A stretch of 64,000 nt of DNA from Henricia sp. BOLD:AAB3569 (GCA_037783545.1 JBBELK010000992.1:186001-250000), one strand, 5' to 3'; shown: positions 11,901 through 26,900, counted from the stretch's first letter. The notes: generated from the letters alone by a model not told the origin. Numbers and translations: made by a program.

Positions 11901-14900
11901 GATATTTGAGAGCTTTTCCATCACCAGAATGGTTTTCAACAGAAATTAAAGAAATTAGGTTAAGTATAGGATTAGGTGACAATTAGCCTTCTGCGTTTCG
12001 TGTAAACATCGTCTGTTGTACTGATGTACTTCCTTTCACACACACAGTTAGTATCCACTTGACCAGACTAAATGTTTGTTGCTCTGGTGCACGTGGCAGG
12101 TATAAAGTACTTTTGTTACTTTTGAATGATTGTCCGTTTAAGTAGCTGAATGCATACAACAGACTGAAATTAATACTCATTAAAGGCACAGACTCATTAG
12201 CAATGCGCGCGCGCCAAATTCGTGCCGCGAAATACGCTGCTCCATGCCTTTGCTATGGAGCTGCGTATTTCGTGGCACGAAATTGGCGCGCGCGCATTGC
12301 TTTAGAACCTGTGCCTTTCAGGCAGATGTGTACATATTTGTATCGATCCTCGATGTAAGAAAACACATTACAAAACATCATTATCTTGCATAATTTCCAG
12401 CATGCAGAAAAAGTATGAACAATTACATTTCTATGTATCAGTTTTTTAGTAGTATGCATGTATGTAGAAGCACCAGTGATGTGTTGTGTCCCACCCATGA
12501 TCAGTCAATATTGCAACTTCATAATATTGCATTGCAACTTCATAAAATCATGGAATATACAGCGAGATTAATAGACCTGAAACGTAGGCCTAATGACGTC
12601 ACGCAATGTTTACCGCGGTGCATTATGGGTGAAAAGTGGGACGAAATATCTGCATCTCTAGTTTGCGTGCGTTGTATGCATAGCGCCTAGTGCCTAGTCA
12701 ATTTACGATTTGACCTAGAACTAATTGCAATAGAAATCATTCTAACATGAATCTAGGCCGCAACATTCAATAAACAACATATTAAAAATCTAATTGTTTC
12801 TTTTGAGTGGAAAGGTGTTTTTGAAATAGTTTTTGAAGACAAACATTAAGAATTAAAATTTAGTCTGCTAACATTCCTCAGTCTGTATGTTTCGTAATAG
12901 TGGATGCATAGTAATACGACCACTTGCGAGCAGACGACGTCTCAGAAACTAGTCTGGTAACGTATTCCAACCTACATGTTTCGCGATGGTAGGTGCATGG
13001 TAATCACAACCACTTGCGAGCAGACGGCAGTGTCCAAATCAGGTGCTCGCTTAAGAAAAACGCTCTTATTTCTATGAGGATGGCCGAATTTGGGGATTTA
13101 TTTTTGTAAGAAGCACATTTACAACACAAGAAGTACATGTATTTTAACCAAAACAACCGAAAAAATATAAGATATATTTTCCTTTGTTGTTGTTGGCATG
13201 GACCTTATCACCATCTCCATATTATATAATTTTTCTATACAACACTGTGCTATTTTATCCACACAAGCAAAAATTAACAATGATTACAAACCAATTTACA
13301 AGAAGGAATAACGGGCATTTGTTTATAATGCCTTATTTTTAGCAGACGACAGGAAATATTTTGTCTGCTACGAGTAATCGCGTTTCCCGAAGCTTGTTAC
13401 ATAATGTGCACGGATTCCTGATAGGTAACAGACCAATTAGCGCCCTCAATGTAATGATTAAAAAACTTACAAAATTTACCGCGAATTGGCGTGAAATAAA
13501 AATCACATTTCCCATATTCGGTTTTTAGTATACACCAGCCAGTGTTGTAATGCATTCTATTGCAATTAATTCTAGCTCAGGCACAATTTTCCCGTAAATT
13601 TACTGGACTATTATTATGCACGTAACTTTGTAAACTTTACTAACCGCTTCGCTGGCAAAAAACCGTCAAAAACAAAGATCGCAAATTTCTAAAATGGTTC
13701 GTGTCAACTTAGTTGTGCCTGCGTGAGTTTTACTATCCTAACAGATAATAATCCTCTGGCCCATCTTGGAACTGCTAAGTTGGGGGCAACCGAGATGAGG
13801 TGGGTTGTGCAGTTAGCACCGTTCAATTTTAAAGTCAAATTCCGTATACAGGGCGTAGCAACCGGTGCGCAGATGCGCTTAGTCGCTACCCTAACCAGAG
13901 TTTTGATGAGGTAGAGGGGGTTATGCAGGCCAATGTACATTCTTGTTCGGTCCCAGTTAGAGGTGTTGCAATTGCAATCGGTGCCAAACAGCCTATGTGC
14001 GAGAACAGCGATACCTCCCGTGAGACAATATGACCTCCGGGACTGTTCCCATCGTGGTCGTTAGAACAGTTAGCTTCCATGCAGAGGGGTGATCTAGAAT
14101 TAGGTATCGTTTGGGAACTGTGGGATAGTAGATGGGCCCCAGGGCAGATTATGCCGGATGGGTGTCCGAACACCCCCGAACTGAAGCTGTGGATACAACA
14201 GTGGCCTAGACTTGTCGAGAGGGATAATGTTCTACATAGAAGGGTGATGGATCCGGTACTTGGAGATATTTTTCAAATCATCTTGCCACAGAGCATCAAA
14301 GCTAAATTAGTGGTTGGATGCCACGATGGGTGGGGACATCAAGGTGTTAGTCGCACTTGCTCTCTTTTGAGAAGACGAGTGTATTGGCCCCGGATGACGG
14401 CGGAGGTTCGCCGTCATATCTACCGTTGCAAGTTGTGCACGGTGGCTAAAGGTACACAGCCACAAGCCACAGTGCCATTGAGGCATTTGTTGGCATTTCG
14501 GCCTTTAGAGGTCTTGGCTGTAGACTTTGTAAAGCTGGATAGGGGGCATGGGGGCTTTGAAGATGTCCTCATCATGACGGACGTGTACACCAAGTTTGCA
14601 CAAGCTGTGCCTTGTCGAGACCAGTCGGCGTTAACTGTGGCCCGCGTGCTTAGGGATAATTGCAGTTTGTAAGGTTTGGGATACCAACGAGACTTCACAG
14701 TGACCAAGGGGAATGTTTTGAGGGGAAAATTGTTAGAGAAATTTGTTCCCTTTATGGAATCAAAAAGTCACGAACAACCCCATATCATCCGGAGGGGAAT
14801 TCACAAGCAGAACGTTTCAACCGCACGTTATTCGGACTTATAAAATCCCTCGATGAACGAGACCGGCGCAAATGGCCAGACTTAATTTCGCATCTGGTAT

Positions 14901-17900
14901 TTGTGTACAACGCCACGCCACATTCTGTGACCGGCGTTGCACCATATTTTCTACTCTTTGGAAGAGAACCGCTGATACCATTGGATCAAATGCTTGGGCG
15001 AACGGATTCCGATTGGGGGCAAGAATTTGTCCAGGAGCAATCTCAGTTGTTGGATCGCGCTGCGGGGATTGTAAGGGAAAGGGTGGCAAAAAGGGCCAGT
15101 CGTAATAAGATGCTACACGATTCCAAGGGTCGTGTTGCTCCCAAGCCACTTAAACCAGGTTCCCGTGTCCTGTTGCGCAAATGTGCCTTTGGGGGACGCC
15201 ATAAATTACAAAATAAGTATGAACAAGATCCGTTTGTTGTAGTTTGGGTTAACCAGTGGGGAGATGTATGTCATGTGCGACCAGTTAAGGGGGGACCTGA
15301 GAGAACAGTAAATAGGAAATACTTACTGTTGGATCCGTTGGACGAAATAGAATCCGACAGTGAAGGGTCCGATGACGAATCATTGTGTGATTTAGTTGTG
15401 TCAGGGCATAGCGATCTACCAGGTCGTCCCCCGGACGACCATACCAACGATAAAGTAGTGGAGCCCCAAGGGCTCCAGGACAGTGCGTATCCTGCCCTAC
15501 GGCGGTCAGAGAGAGCCACCAAGGGATCGCACCGGAATCCATACCATTTGCCTCGGTCAACCTTTGTACGTTTGTCATGATTGGAAAAATATGTAATTGC
15601 ATGCTAGTGGGTTTTCTGGTGGTGGCCTTGACCTGGAACTGGCTGTAATGGAAAGTCTGGGGCATCCAGTTTCCCTTTGCGGTTCAGGGCAGGTACCTCT
15701 GCTGGGAAGCCTAGTGGTAGGCAAAAGTGGGTACTACATTGTATAGTGCACAGGTTTATGGGTGATCAGTAGCTGTCCTTTGAGAGATCTCGGGTATCCG
15801 GTCCTCATGGCAGGTCTCAGCTAAGGGTTTCCATAACCACTCAACATTCCTGTCATGATTGTTCGTAATTTTGAAAAATGGAGGAATTGGTATTTTTGTG
15901 AGTACATCAGGGGTTTGCTCAATACATAATGTGTGCTATAACATGTTTGTTCTGTTTGGACACAGCTTTGTCAAGCGCCCGACCCACCAACATGGTTTGG
16001 TTTACGAGGTAGAGCTACAAAGGGGCACACATCAAGTAAGTGTATCGGGGAGAGTGGTCTTTCTTTGTACCGAATTTGGAAACAAACAAAGAAGTATTTC
16101 GATCAGATTAAAATGACTCGTCCCCGGGTAATAATTATAGATCTGGGGCCTTATTCACGAAGCGCTCTTAAATTTGCTCACTAAGAGTGACTTACGAAGA
16201 AGTTACGAGGACTTTGCGAGGGCTTTGAGAGCGTACTAAGTGGTATTCATGAAGCCTTCATAACATGCACTTACCGAGATCTTTACTTGCGTGGTCGTTA
16301 AATAAGATCTGATGGTCCGGGGCATTATTTACGCTGACGGTGTTACGCAATGTAAAGTTCTTTAGGGCGGCGCCCGACTGCCTTGCACGAACACATTCTC
16401 TACAGATCAAGGGACGTGAGCACTGAAAAGATGGCAGAGTCCAAGAAAAAGCAGAAACGTGCACGCAAAGCAAACTTTAGCGGAGATGAAGTGGACAAGC
16501 TGGTTGGCCTCGTTGAGGTTAACTACAAAACACTTGTCAGTAAATTCTGCGACACAGCAACTTTGAAGTGCAAAAACGACACGTGGGCTAAAATTACGCG
16601 AAAAATAAACGCGATGAACAATCTCTTAGACTAAAGTGGACGTTAAGGGAGCTCAAACCTCCCGCAAGTTACGATGACTCTACGCACGCTCTTAACATTT
16701 ACGAAGGGATGGTGAATACCACGTAAATTACTAAGAGGGACTTGCGAGCGGTTTACGAGCTCTTAAGCCCTAAGAGCGCTTTGTGAATAAGGTCCCTAGC
16801 TGGGCACGAATGAGTTATGTTCTAAGGAACTATAAGCCCAGGGCAAGTGCATGCTTCACTGTGTGCACTGGTTCATGAGTTTCCCAAATGGGGTGTTCAA
16901 CCCGAGGCTATTGTGTTTCTGCCCGTACTTCCTCGTGCTGGGTGTCTACGGAAAGGTCAGGTGTCCCTATCCGAATTCAATGAAAAGGCAGAAAATTTCA
17001 ATCGGTTGTTGGAGTGTTCTTCATTTGTGGAAGACAAATGGTGGGTGTGGAAGCACCGAGGTCTGAAAAATGTGCGATACAGCCTTGACGGGGTACACCT
17101 AAATCCATTGGGTATGACCCATTACGAGAGGACGCTCAGGCAAAATTTGGTGAACTCGTTAAATCTTGCAGTTACAGGTGTATAGAAAACTTTGCCTTGT
17201 ACATGTACGTAAGCGTAATTTAAGGAGATTATCAGTTTTGAAAGTTGCAAGATTTTCTCCTTGAAGTTGGTACGCCTTATTGTACCTTGTTCCACCTTGT
17301 TTAGACATTAACACAGACGTGTTCATATGATTTAAATTGATCTCCGGGAGTAGATCAACCAAGTAGGGGAGGATGTGGTGATTTGATAATAAATGACTAT
17401 GATTGTTTTTACGATGTGTTTACTCACTTTAGAATTAAGCGAGCCCAGCAGACTGAGGGCGCTATGACCTATTTGTGGTGTAGTACATGAGATTGTTTCT
17501 GGGTCACGACGCACAACAACACTTGTGAGCAGGTTGTGAATGGGAGTAGTAAAATAGATCGTGCATAACTAATTAGATTCTAGTTTGTTAATTCCCATTA
17601 TTGTAAACATGTTTGTATCATTTTAATGACCCAAGTACAGAATAGTATTTATGTTAAATCACTTGCCGACATAACACAATTTCTCCATAGGGTGAATCAA
17701 GACCATTAGTATTGGCGCAGTAATTATGTTTACGAGCAGACAGTAAATCGCTTTCCCGCAGTAAGGAAACGTTCTCTTTTTCGTCTGGTTAGATAGACGG
17801 AGCGGACAGCTTCGTGGTGAAGTCTTAGTAAAATCATATTTTAAGTATCCGGTGTTTGATTACTTTGGACATGGAGTAAGGGGAAGACAAGAGCACACCC

Positions 17901-20900
17901 CAGATCACATTTGCACTGGCTGGTAAGGGATTAATCCGTAACATTTATTGAGATCACAGCCAATTTGGTAATGTAAAAGAGTTCATGTATGATTCAATCT
18001 TTGAATAATTGTAATGCTCTTTGAACGGAATTTATTTGTCGTAATTGTGTAATTGTATACTTAGGTTTTCTTAATGATGGAATAAACTGATAAAGGAACA
18101 CCCGAACCTAGGCCTAATGCTCTTCAGCGAGTTTCACTACATTACCGACAGTTAATAAACAATATATACTGGATCGTCATAGAACCGAGATATCAACCCT
18201 CATCCCAATTACAAGTGCGACGTCATCATTACTTTCACAGCATGATAAGTCTTAATGAACTGAACAAATCATACAATGACATGACCCCTGTGTGACTCCT
18301 ACTTCCGATCCAAACCGGAAGTTGTTGGGAAAATGTGCAATTTTTCCAGCATTTTGAATTTAAAAAGAGCCAAAGTGGTAGGAAATTAGCGAAACGAAAT
18401 GTCTACACATGTGGACTTTATGACTATAGTGTACCAATGGTGACGTCATGACATGCACGGCGGTTACTTAATAATATGATCTCAAATGACAATTTTGAGA
18501 ACTGTAATAGATATTTGAAATATTTTTTCACATGTAAGAGCTTGTCCTTCAGTAGATTCTTGAACAATTTGTGCACACAATAGTGACGTCGTGAGATTGA
18601 CTGTGCCAATAATGTCGTCATCAGACACACAATTTTAGCGTTGAATAGTCAGAGTCATGTCTTCAGAATTCCAATACTGGCAATAGATATGTGAAAGCTT
18701 CTATTGCAACATCAACCAATTCAAGTTTTCGACCAATTTCAAAAGTGTGACGTCATCATGAGATCAATGTTCATGTCGCCCGATCACCTTGCGTTTGTAA
18801 CAAAAACAAACGCCAATTAGGTCTAGTTATTATTAAACCACGGTTACCATTTGTGTAACTCTAGTACCTCACCTCCCCAATGCCTTCCTGGTCAGGCTCA
18901 TGAATTTTTGTTTCAGCTCCGGGTAGACATTTACCAGCACTCCCCATCTTATAGCAGTCCGGAACGGAGATAGTATGCGGACCTATACAACACAGACACA
19001 AGTTCTTGTTATGCAAAGTTATTACAGGTTTTTCGGGGAGGGTGGAACCAGTTTAAATGTGGCAACTCCCCTCTCCCCCCTCCCCCCCCCCCCCCCCCCC
19101 ATCCCTCAACGATTTGGCAAAATGATGGTGATACTACCTACAGTAGGTTATTATGCAATTTGAAAATGGTGCGAAGAAGTGAGCATACATGTACATGTAG
19201 TTTGTACATAAATCCCGACTACAGTGAAATTTTAATAACCGAGGTTAGAAAGAGAAAATAATGTTAGTAATAAATTTGAGTAATTCTTTCTTTCCAGTGT
19301 GTGGAAGGACATGGTCGTTTTAATGTAAAGTTCACTAATCACTGGTTAATCAAGTGTCATTTATTCTAAGGAAAGGTAGTCTGTATGATTGGTAATCCGT
19401 TACAAATAGTTCCATCTCCCTTGTGTGACTAAAGGTATGCATCATTAAAACAAACCCAAGTAAAAGTCAGCTCCGTACTAAGTCTAACTTTCGAAAAAAA
19501 AACAGTCAAAAACTGGGTTGTTATTACTTCGACCTGAACAGTCCAAGTAACTATGACGCCTACAATATATCGCTCTTTTTTGTCATTGGAATGTGGTATG
19601 CGATATACATGTATCATAGGCGTCCCAACCTTCAAAAGTGGGGGAAAATATATCAATTTGCACCTACCCCCACACTTTTCTGCCTCCCATATATGATGTC
19701 ATGTTTATTTTTTTTATTTTTTATTTTTATTTATATATTTACCACATCCAACAGCCGAAGGACCGCCAATTACAGGAATGGGAGCAAGTGTGATTGAGTG
19801 CCTTGCTCAAGGGCACAGGTGCCACAACCCGTCGCGGCCCGGAATCGAACCTACATTATAGTACTAGCACAGGAACTTAAGTTCGACGCACTAGACCGCT
19901 CGGCCATAACACCCCATATTGTTTATGTTATGTGTAAATCTGCGAACATTTCTAATTGTCAAGATACCAATCATGTGTTCTACCTTTAATCTTGGTGACT
20001 TTTTTTTTTAATCACTCTGTCTTGCCAATAATTATACATGTACGGCAAGTGTAGTGGTACTATCACATAAGGTACATGTACATGATCGCACCATTCACTG
20101 GTGCACATTCTACATTGTATACTGCAACTTTAGTTGCAGATTGAACTTGTCATAAAATTTCAAGATTCTCTATTAACTCCTGATCACAAAGACCATTTGC
20201 AAAATAATGTAATGCCAAAAGCACAATACCTGAGCTTTCACTCATTCCATAGATGTCATATATGGGTATATTAAGACCCAGAAAGTAGTTTAGAGTATCC
20301 GTAGTGATGGGTGCACCCGCTGAAAAGGTCAGGAAGCAACGGTCTAGGCCCAGAGCCTGACGAACCTGGAATCAAATGTATTCAACACTTTTAGCTAGTT
20401 TTTTTCTTGTCAACTCACAATGTAAAATTATGTGTATTTTGCAAATTATACACTAGGGCTTTAAATGAGTATTGGCTTGATGACTGTGTTTGTGTATACA
20501 TTAAAGGTACATCACAAAACATGGACCAACTTAATGGATAAAAAAACAAGTACAAATTCACAAACACGAAATCCACTTTAAACCTACATGTAGATTCAAT
20601 CAATTTGAAAATGAAGCAAACTAAGAACTAATCTTGGCCCAAGACTACTCTAGTCGATATTGGTTTGTGTACGCGTTGGCCATTCCCAGTAGTGCGCCCT
20701 CTTGCAGCACTAACTGGCCAGCCCTTTGCTCACTAGAGTAGTCTTGGGAATCTCTCCCGGAAGGTTTAACTTTTTCTTTGTTTTTGCCTAGGATTTCCTA
20801 GGGAACCAATCAGAGAGTGACCCAAATAGAGCAGCGCGCAGAATGCAGCGAGCGACCCAAATACAGCGCGTTCACCGCAGACCGTGACCCAAATACACCG

Positions 20901-23900
20901 CGTGCACGCGCTTCGAATGGTTTGAAAAATATAAGGCGGCTTACAAGAATCATCGAACATGACCGTTTTATCGTTGCTAATATTTTCGGTGGCATTTGTT
21001 TCTTGGCAAATTTTTGCGAATATCTTTACAAACATGTTTGCAAAGGCGTATGACATCGCAAAATACATTTGTTTATGAAGATAATTGCGACATTGCAAAT
21101 ATTTGCAAAGATATCTGTGGTATGCCATGTCCCTTGTGTGCCATCATAAAACCCTGTGCAGCTATTTACATAAAACGGTACCGCCCCCAATGCTGAACTA
21201 TCGGGAGAGATTCCCAAGACTACTCTAGTGAACAAAGGGCTGGCCAGTTAGTGCTGCAAGAGGGCGCACTACTGGGAATGGCCAACGCGACTAGAGTAGT
21301 CTTGGGCCAAGACTAACTAAGAACATAAACATTTGAATGTAATAACTTAATTAAATTGTAGTTTGTATGATACATATGTATTGCTGGTAATAATACAATT
21401 GTACATGTAGGTAGGGGTACCTTTCTAAAAACCAGGAAATTGGCTAACGTCCATCCCCATGGCAACGGCTGCCTGTTGGGACAAATGTAAAATTTATTAG
21501 CATGCAGAATGTACTTGTAGGTAGTCGTGTTAGTCAGGTAAAAACTTGCACAAAGTTGTATCAGAATTCATGCTGCATCGATAAGACTAAAGGCGGATAC
21601 ACACTATCACGGAAAAATCACACTTTCGCGCTGCGCTCACTGCATTGCATGAGCTCCCAATCGCCGATTATTCCAAAATAAAAAATTCCACTCTGTGGTA
21701 ACTTGGGGCTTCTCTGATACCTCATTGGCTGCGCGTTGGAAAGGTCAGCGCACCGCGGTCAAAGTTCAACAGATTTGAACTTTGACCCAGCTCAAAACGT
21801 TTTGCGCGTCGCGATAGGCCGCGCACAAGCGGCAAACCAGTTTGTGTACAAACCAATGGAACAGTGTGATTTTTCCGCGATAGTGTGAACTCCCCTTATA
21901 ACAAAACAAACTTAAATACATGTACTAGCAACAATTGTTCACCAGTTACTACATGTATGAAGATAAACATCGACATGGGTTAAAGGGACACACCGGCTTT
22001 GTTGGGCTATTTTGGGCTCGAAATAGATCCATACATTATTCTGAAGCGCTTTCAAGAGTAAATTAGATATACCGGTACCGGTACATGTGTGTATCCTGAA
22101 AAGACGCTGTCAAATTTGGCCGTTTTTGAGTCTTTTTCAAACCAGATTCTGGCTCAAAAAAGTCACGTGGTCTTGTGCGTTAGTTGTATTTCCAGCCATA
22201 GAAACCAGCGTGAAGTGCAATTTGCTTTTGTCATTCGCGTTTGGTTTCTCTTGTTGGAATATAATGTCTACATACCGTATTTTCCAATTTGTACACAAAT
22301 CTGCCAACAGATTTCATAAGAAGGGTTTCTGGGTGTTGATATGGACGAGAGAATATCTCAGATTTTCGTGTCCTTGCTTCGCGTTCGCGGCGTTAAATAA
22401 TATCCGAAGAAAAAACAGCATAGGCATATTGGCGTTCGAGTTGCTTCCTCGAGTCAGCGCTGACCTCAGGGATCATGTACATGTACATGTAAGGTGTGAT
22501 AAGTCAGGGAAAACAAGGAATCGAGGTTAAACACGTGTCGACCCATATCGAACGCCACCTTTTATTTACAAACACATGATACATAATACATCGCGACGGC
22601 TGGTAAAGCGTATAGCCCAACATTTGTCCCTTTTGTTAATTTTAAACATTTCTAGTTAATTACGTGACACTTGATACATTTTTTTTCACAATGACCATCG
22701 AAAATTTATTGTCAAGGATGCTAGATTGCTACATTATGTAAACAGTAAGCCGGTGTGTCCCTTTAAAGTATGTACTGGGTGTACCAGTGAGGTGTGCCAA
22801 CCCTATTGCAAGAGCATTCTCTGTGCCGTACTGTAGCTCTTAAACCCACTTGACTGGGATTCCCGTTTCTTGCATTTTTATTCTCATCACGCATGGCTAG
22901 ATCCATAAAGTGATGCCAAGATATTGTCAACCAGAGTACATGTATGCATGCATGGGACAGCTTTGAAAATCTGTAACTCATGGCAGTGTTTATTTTCATT
23001 ATGTGATATTAAAAACAAACAACACTACATCAAACTGATTGCATGCAAAGTATAAACTACCATACATGTATGTAAGAGTACATGTACACATGTATGTATT
23101 GGTTAAACGATACAATTGATTATACCCTTCAGAATTTTAACATGAGCTCTTATAAACATGATACATGTAACTCTCGATATGGTAATTGGTAACTCATGTG
23201 CCAGTTTGTCCGGCCATGGCTTTATTATATTTATTTCCAAGCAGTTGGTTTCATTCACAATTTTCTTAGAACTGTTAAGCTTTGGGCTGGGCTGGGATGG
23301 CTTTGGGCTGGGCTGGGATGGTTTTGGGCTGGGCTGGGATCGCTTCAGGCTGGACTGGGATGGCCAAGTTTCTTGGGTTTTTATCCTTTTTTTAAACCTG
23401 TATGGGATGAGCTGACCTCCTGAAACGCGCATCTCAAAAACAGCCCTATAGAAGTCAGGGAAGCATTTATGGCAGAGTGGCGCACCTTGCGTGAGCGGCT
23501 CGCACGGTGGCTGATGCAGCCAGCCTAGCCAGAGGAGGGGATCATGTTATGCACATTATTGTCCAATAAAAGAAAATCATCTGACAGCAGTTAGAGACGT
23601 TATTGACTCTACCCCTTCCGCAGCCTGTAATTATAACCACCATTTTGACTATGTGGCTTTTCTTGTTTGTCAAAGGTTGGATTGAAATTTTATGGATACC
23701 ATAAACCCTAGGGTGGGCATTTAAATCACTATTCTACTCCCATTTACAGCCATTTCAGCGATTTTCAAGGTCAACAGCGGTCATCTTGGAAATCTTTGTC
23801 CACATTCAGTTGGACCAGAAACCGTTGAAAAACCTTTTGTTAGAATTTGTTGGGGGTTGTGTGCTATACCGTATCTACCCGTCTAACATGCTTATTTGGT

Positions 23901-26900
23901 ACCGACAGCAATTTTACAGCATACCTTCTGTCCTTGGAAAGACACAGCCGCCACCGCTATACGATTTTGTTTTTCCAGACATTGATCGCGCAATTGCGTG
24001 CGCGCGATGCTAAATCGAACAAATACGCACGCGCGATGCCAAATCGAACAAATGCACGGGCGCGATGCCAAATCGAACAAATGCGCGCACACGATGCACA
24101 ATGTAGTTGAATTCTGCGTATTGTAAACACGGCATGAACGAACACACTGCCCATGCGGCACGTGCTAAGTACACGATGTACACGATGTACACAACTACAT
24201 GTATAGCACACGCCCTATTTTACAACCTTTGCTTTTTTGGGATCTCTTAATTCCACCTATTGTGAGTTGTTTATGAATCTTATTATAATGTGACCTTTAT
24301 GGAGGTGGAAATAAAATTGAATTGAATATTATCAACACAATTAAACACACAATAAGGCACTATACATGTAAATGGTTCCCAGTATTTAGCGGACGCACAG
24401 GGAAGGAGTCCTTATAGTTACCATATTAGTCTACAAAAAGCCATACATGTAATCTCAACATATACATTTACATACGAGATGTGTAATGCACATGTTCCTA
24501 TCTACCGGTATATGAATTATGCTGCAATTTGCAGGCAACATCAAATACTGTAGTAAATTAAACACCTGCTGGTTGATTATTTGGTCCCCACTGTTAGGAA
24601 ATGATACATGTATCATTTAGAGAATTTGGCACAAGCTTACAATGTACATGTACTGTAACAAAACACTTTAAAAGTATATGATTTATTCACAAATTCTGCC
24701 TGCAAATCTCGCAAACATTCAACTCGGCAACAAGACAGTACCTGCTAAATGTAGCTCCAAATATGTATTGCAACCAGCTTTGGTTGTACTCCAGAGTACT
24801 AATTGTGTTGACATAAGAAAGTATTTGGAAAAATTAGAAAGGTGCCATGAATTAAAATAGACGTCTCAAGCATATTAAAATTACTACTAAAACATTGTAA
24901 AAAGGCAATAAACATGTACCGTACATGTATGTAGAATAGGCCGGCCATGTCGAATACACTGTCATCTAAATAAGCCAGTTCGGGGTTAGCACATAGAACG
25001 TTGTGACGTCATTGGTAAAATGTCGTTTGTACACATAGAAGCAGAATCTCCGAGCGTGTTCGCTACGTTCGTGTGGCTACGTGTCGCATATTTTGCATTA
25101 TAACAGTTAAAATAAGCCGGCTCAGTGGAAATATGACCCTTACATGTGTACAGTATTCCCCAATCATGAGCGATAGGATTTGTATTGTTTTCCTCCTGAT
25201 AAGTATAAAAATCTGGTACGTTCGCCGAATCTCGTACGTACCGGTACATGTACGTAATTACACAAATCTATGGGCTTCCGGAGTATCCAATTCAAACTCG
25301 TAAATGCGGTAAATTTGTAATTTTGACACAAAATGATAACTGATAATAAAGAGCTCAAATACAGATTCAACCTACTGTACCGGGTACATGTACATCTGTT
25401 TTAGGGTTATATGGACGTCTAGGGGTTGAGAACTGTCGAAAATCTGTGGTTGCGTGAAACCGAGCATGCACTGCGTCGCCATACAGTCATGGGAAGTGAG
25501 TCCTACATGTATGACTCACGACGCCAACCACGCTCAGCTTCACGCAATACCGTAACCACAAAATTGTATCTCAAAAATTCTTACCCCTAGACGCCCATAT
25601 GGGTCCAAAAGTGTGACATGCAATTTTAAGATTTCCAAGTGTTTTTAGTGATTGAAAGTGGTTTCCCAGTAGATCATAATTATTTTTATTTTAGAAAATG
25701 CCATTTAAATTTAATGTTTGTGTGTAAATATGGCACCAAGGTTAATGCAAACTCATTCTATACAGCCAATTTTCATTGGCGTAGGTAACCCGGGACACCA
25801 AACTCCTATTCAATACCATGGAACAAATTATAAGCTTTTGGTCTTTTGTTTTTAATATTTTTCAGGAATCAGAGAAAAAAATATTGACGAAAAATTATGC
25901 TGCCCCCTATGATCCATTACTGAGAATTTGTGATCAGGAGGGGTGATTTTTGAGTGTCGTACGTAACTGGGACACCAACAATTTTGGACCCCTAATTTTG
26001 GGAATGACATGTAATCCCAAAACAGATACAGTAGGTTGAATCAGTATAATAATAATAGCAATCTTATAGCGCCAAATGCCAGGGCCTCTAGGCGCTTTAC
26101 AGAATAAAAAAAAAACCAAAGCGATGTACATAGATAAAAAAGATTAAACGTTAAAACCAAAGACCATCATCAAGAGCATCAAGTCTGGTAATACTGAACA
26201 AAAAGTGTCTTAAAGGTACACACCTGCATACTGTTTACATGATTTAGTGATGTAAGAGCATTGACAATACTTTTTTGATGGTCGTTGTGAAAAAAAGATC
26301 ATCAAAATATCCCGTAATTTACTAAAGATGTGCAAAATTAACAAAAACGGTCAAAATACGGGTTATACGCTTTACCAGCCGTTGCAACTACGTGCGAGCC
26401 TCACGACTTTGTCACAGACGATTCGCTCTTCTCCTGCTCAGGATATCTCACATTTTCTGCTCACGATTTCACTGGACAGCCCGGACGACCGAATAGGAAT
26501 TTCCGTTTTCCTTTGAGGAGTTGGCATCATTTTTTTTTTCTTCACGAACGTACACGAAGCAACACACCCGGTCGTGTGTTCACTAAGGCAATTTGCCGTG
26601 CTGCACGGGGAGAAATATCATACACTCCACGGTAGCCTGCCGTAGCACGCGCTCGCTCCCGTTTTCCGGACTCTCGAAACAAACAGTTATGTATGAATTT
26701 TCATACTTATGTTTCAACTAACTCACAAGACCACGTGACTTTTCGGAACCAGAATTTGGTTCCGAAAGTCACGTGACCTTGAATTTTTCAAAAGTGCTCA
26801 AAAACGGCCAAATTTGACAGCGTCTTTTCAGGATACCGGTATATCTGATTTACTCTCGAAAGCGCTTCAGAATAATGTATGGGTCTATTTCGAGCCCAAA

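Larger units (their letters stand above)
13731..17943 (+). mobile_element. Ty3/gypsy LTR retrotransposon fossil, 5'-truncated
   Basis: Parts in order: an RNase H tail (LTDNNPLAHLGTAKLGA), a zinc-binding H2C2 region and integrase core with its C-terminal tail (about 14079-15580), an SGNH-hydrolase-like region in the position where some relatives carry an extra gene, a polypurine tract (about 17362-17373), and a candidate 3' LTR (17374-17943) that begins TGTGGTG and ends CCGTAACA. The gag, protease and reverse transcriptase core and the 5' LTR are absent. A DNA transposon sits inside the SGNH-like part. The element is broken, with a handful of breaks in what remains. Integrase is still well recognisable, so it is of moderate age. 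It lies antisense to the host gene in intron 9. Confidence 0.88.

Noticed and set aside
19800-19912. tRNA-Leu/Ser-like gene on the minus strand
   Set aside because: It has A- and B-boxes but is followed by a SINE-type tail and an A/T-rich end, and the cloverleaf arms pair poorly, so it is a SINE head.
20766-21128. 120-codon minus-strand open frame
   Set aside because: It lies wholly within the palindrome-ended MITE, has repeated units and no domain.
22087-22530. 147-codon open frame in TTAA element I as a transposase
   Set aside because: No THAP or DDE motif is visible, and the matching region in elements II and III does not keep the frame.
24002-24097. CRISPR-like array
   Set aside because: Units are contiguous 29-bp tandem repeats with no spacers, and the DNA is clearly eukaryotic.
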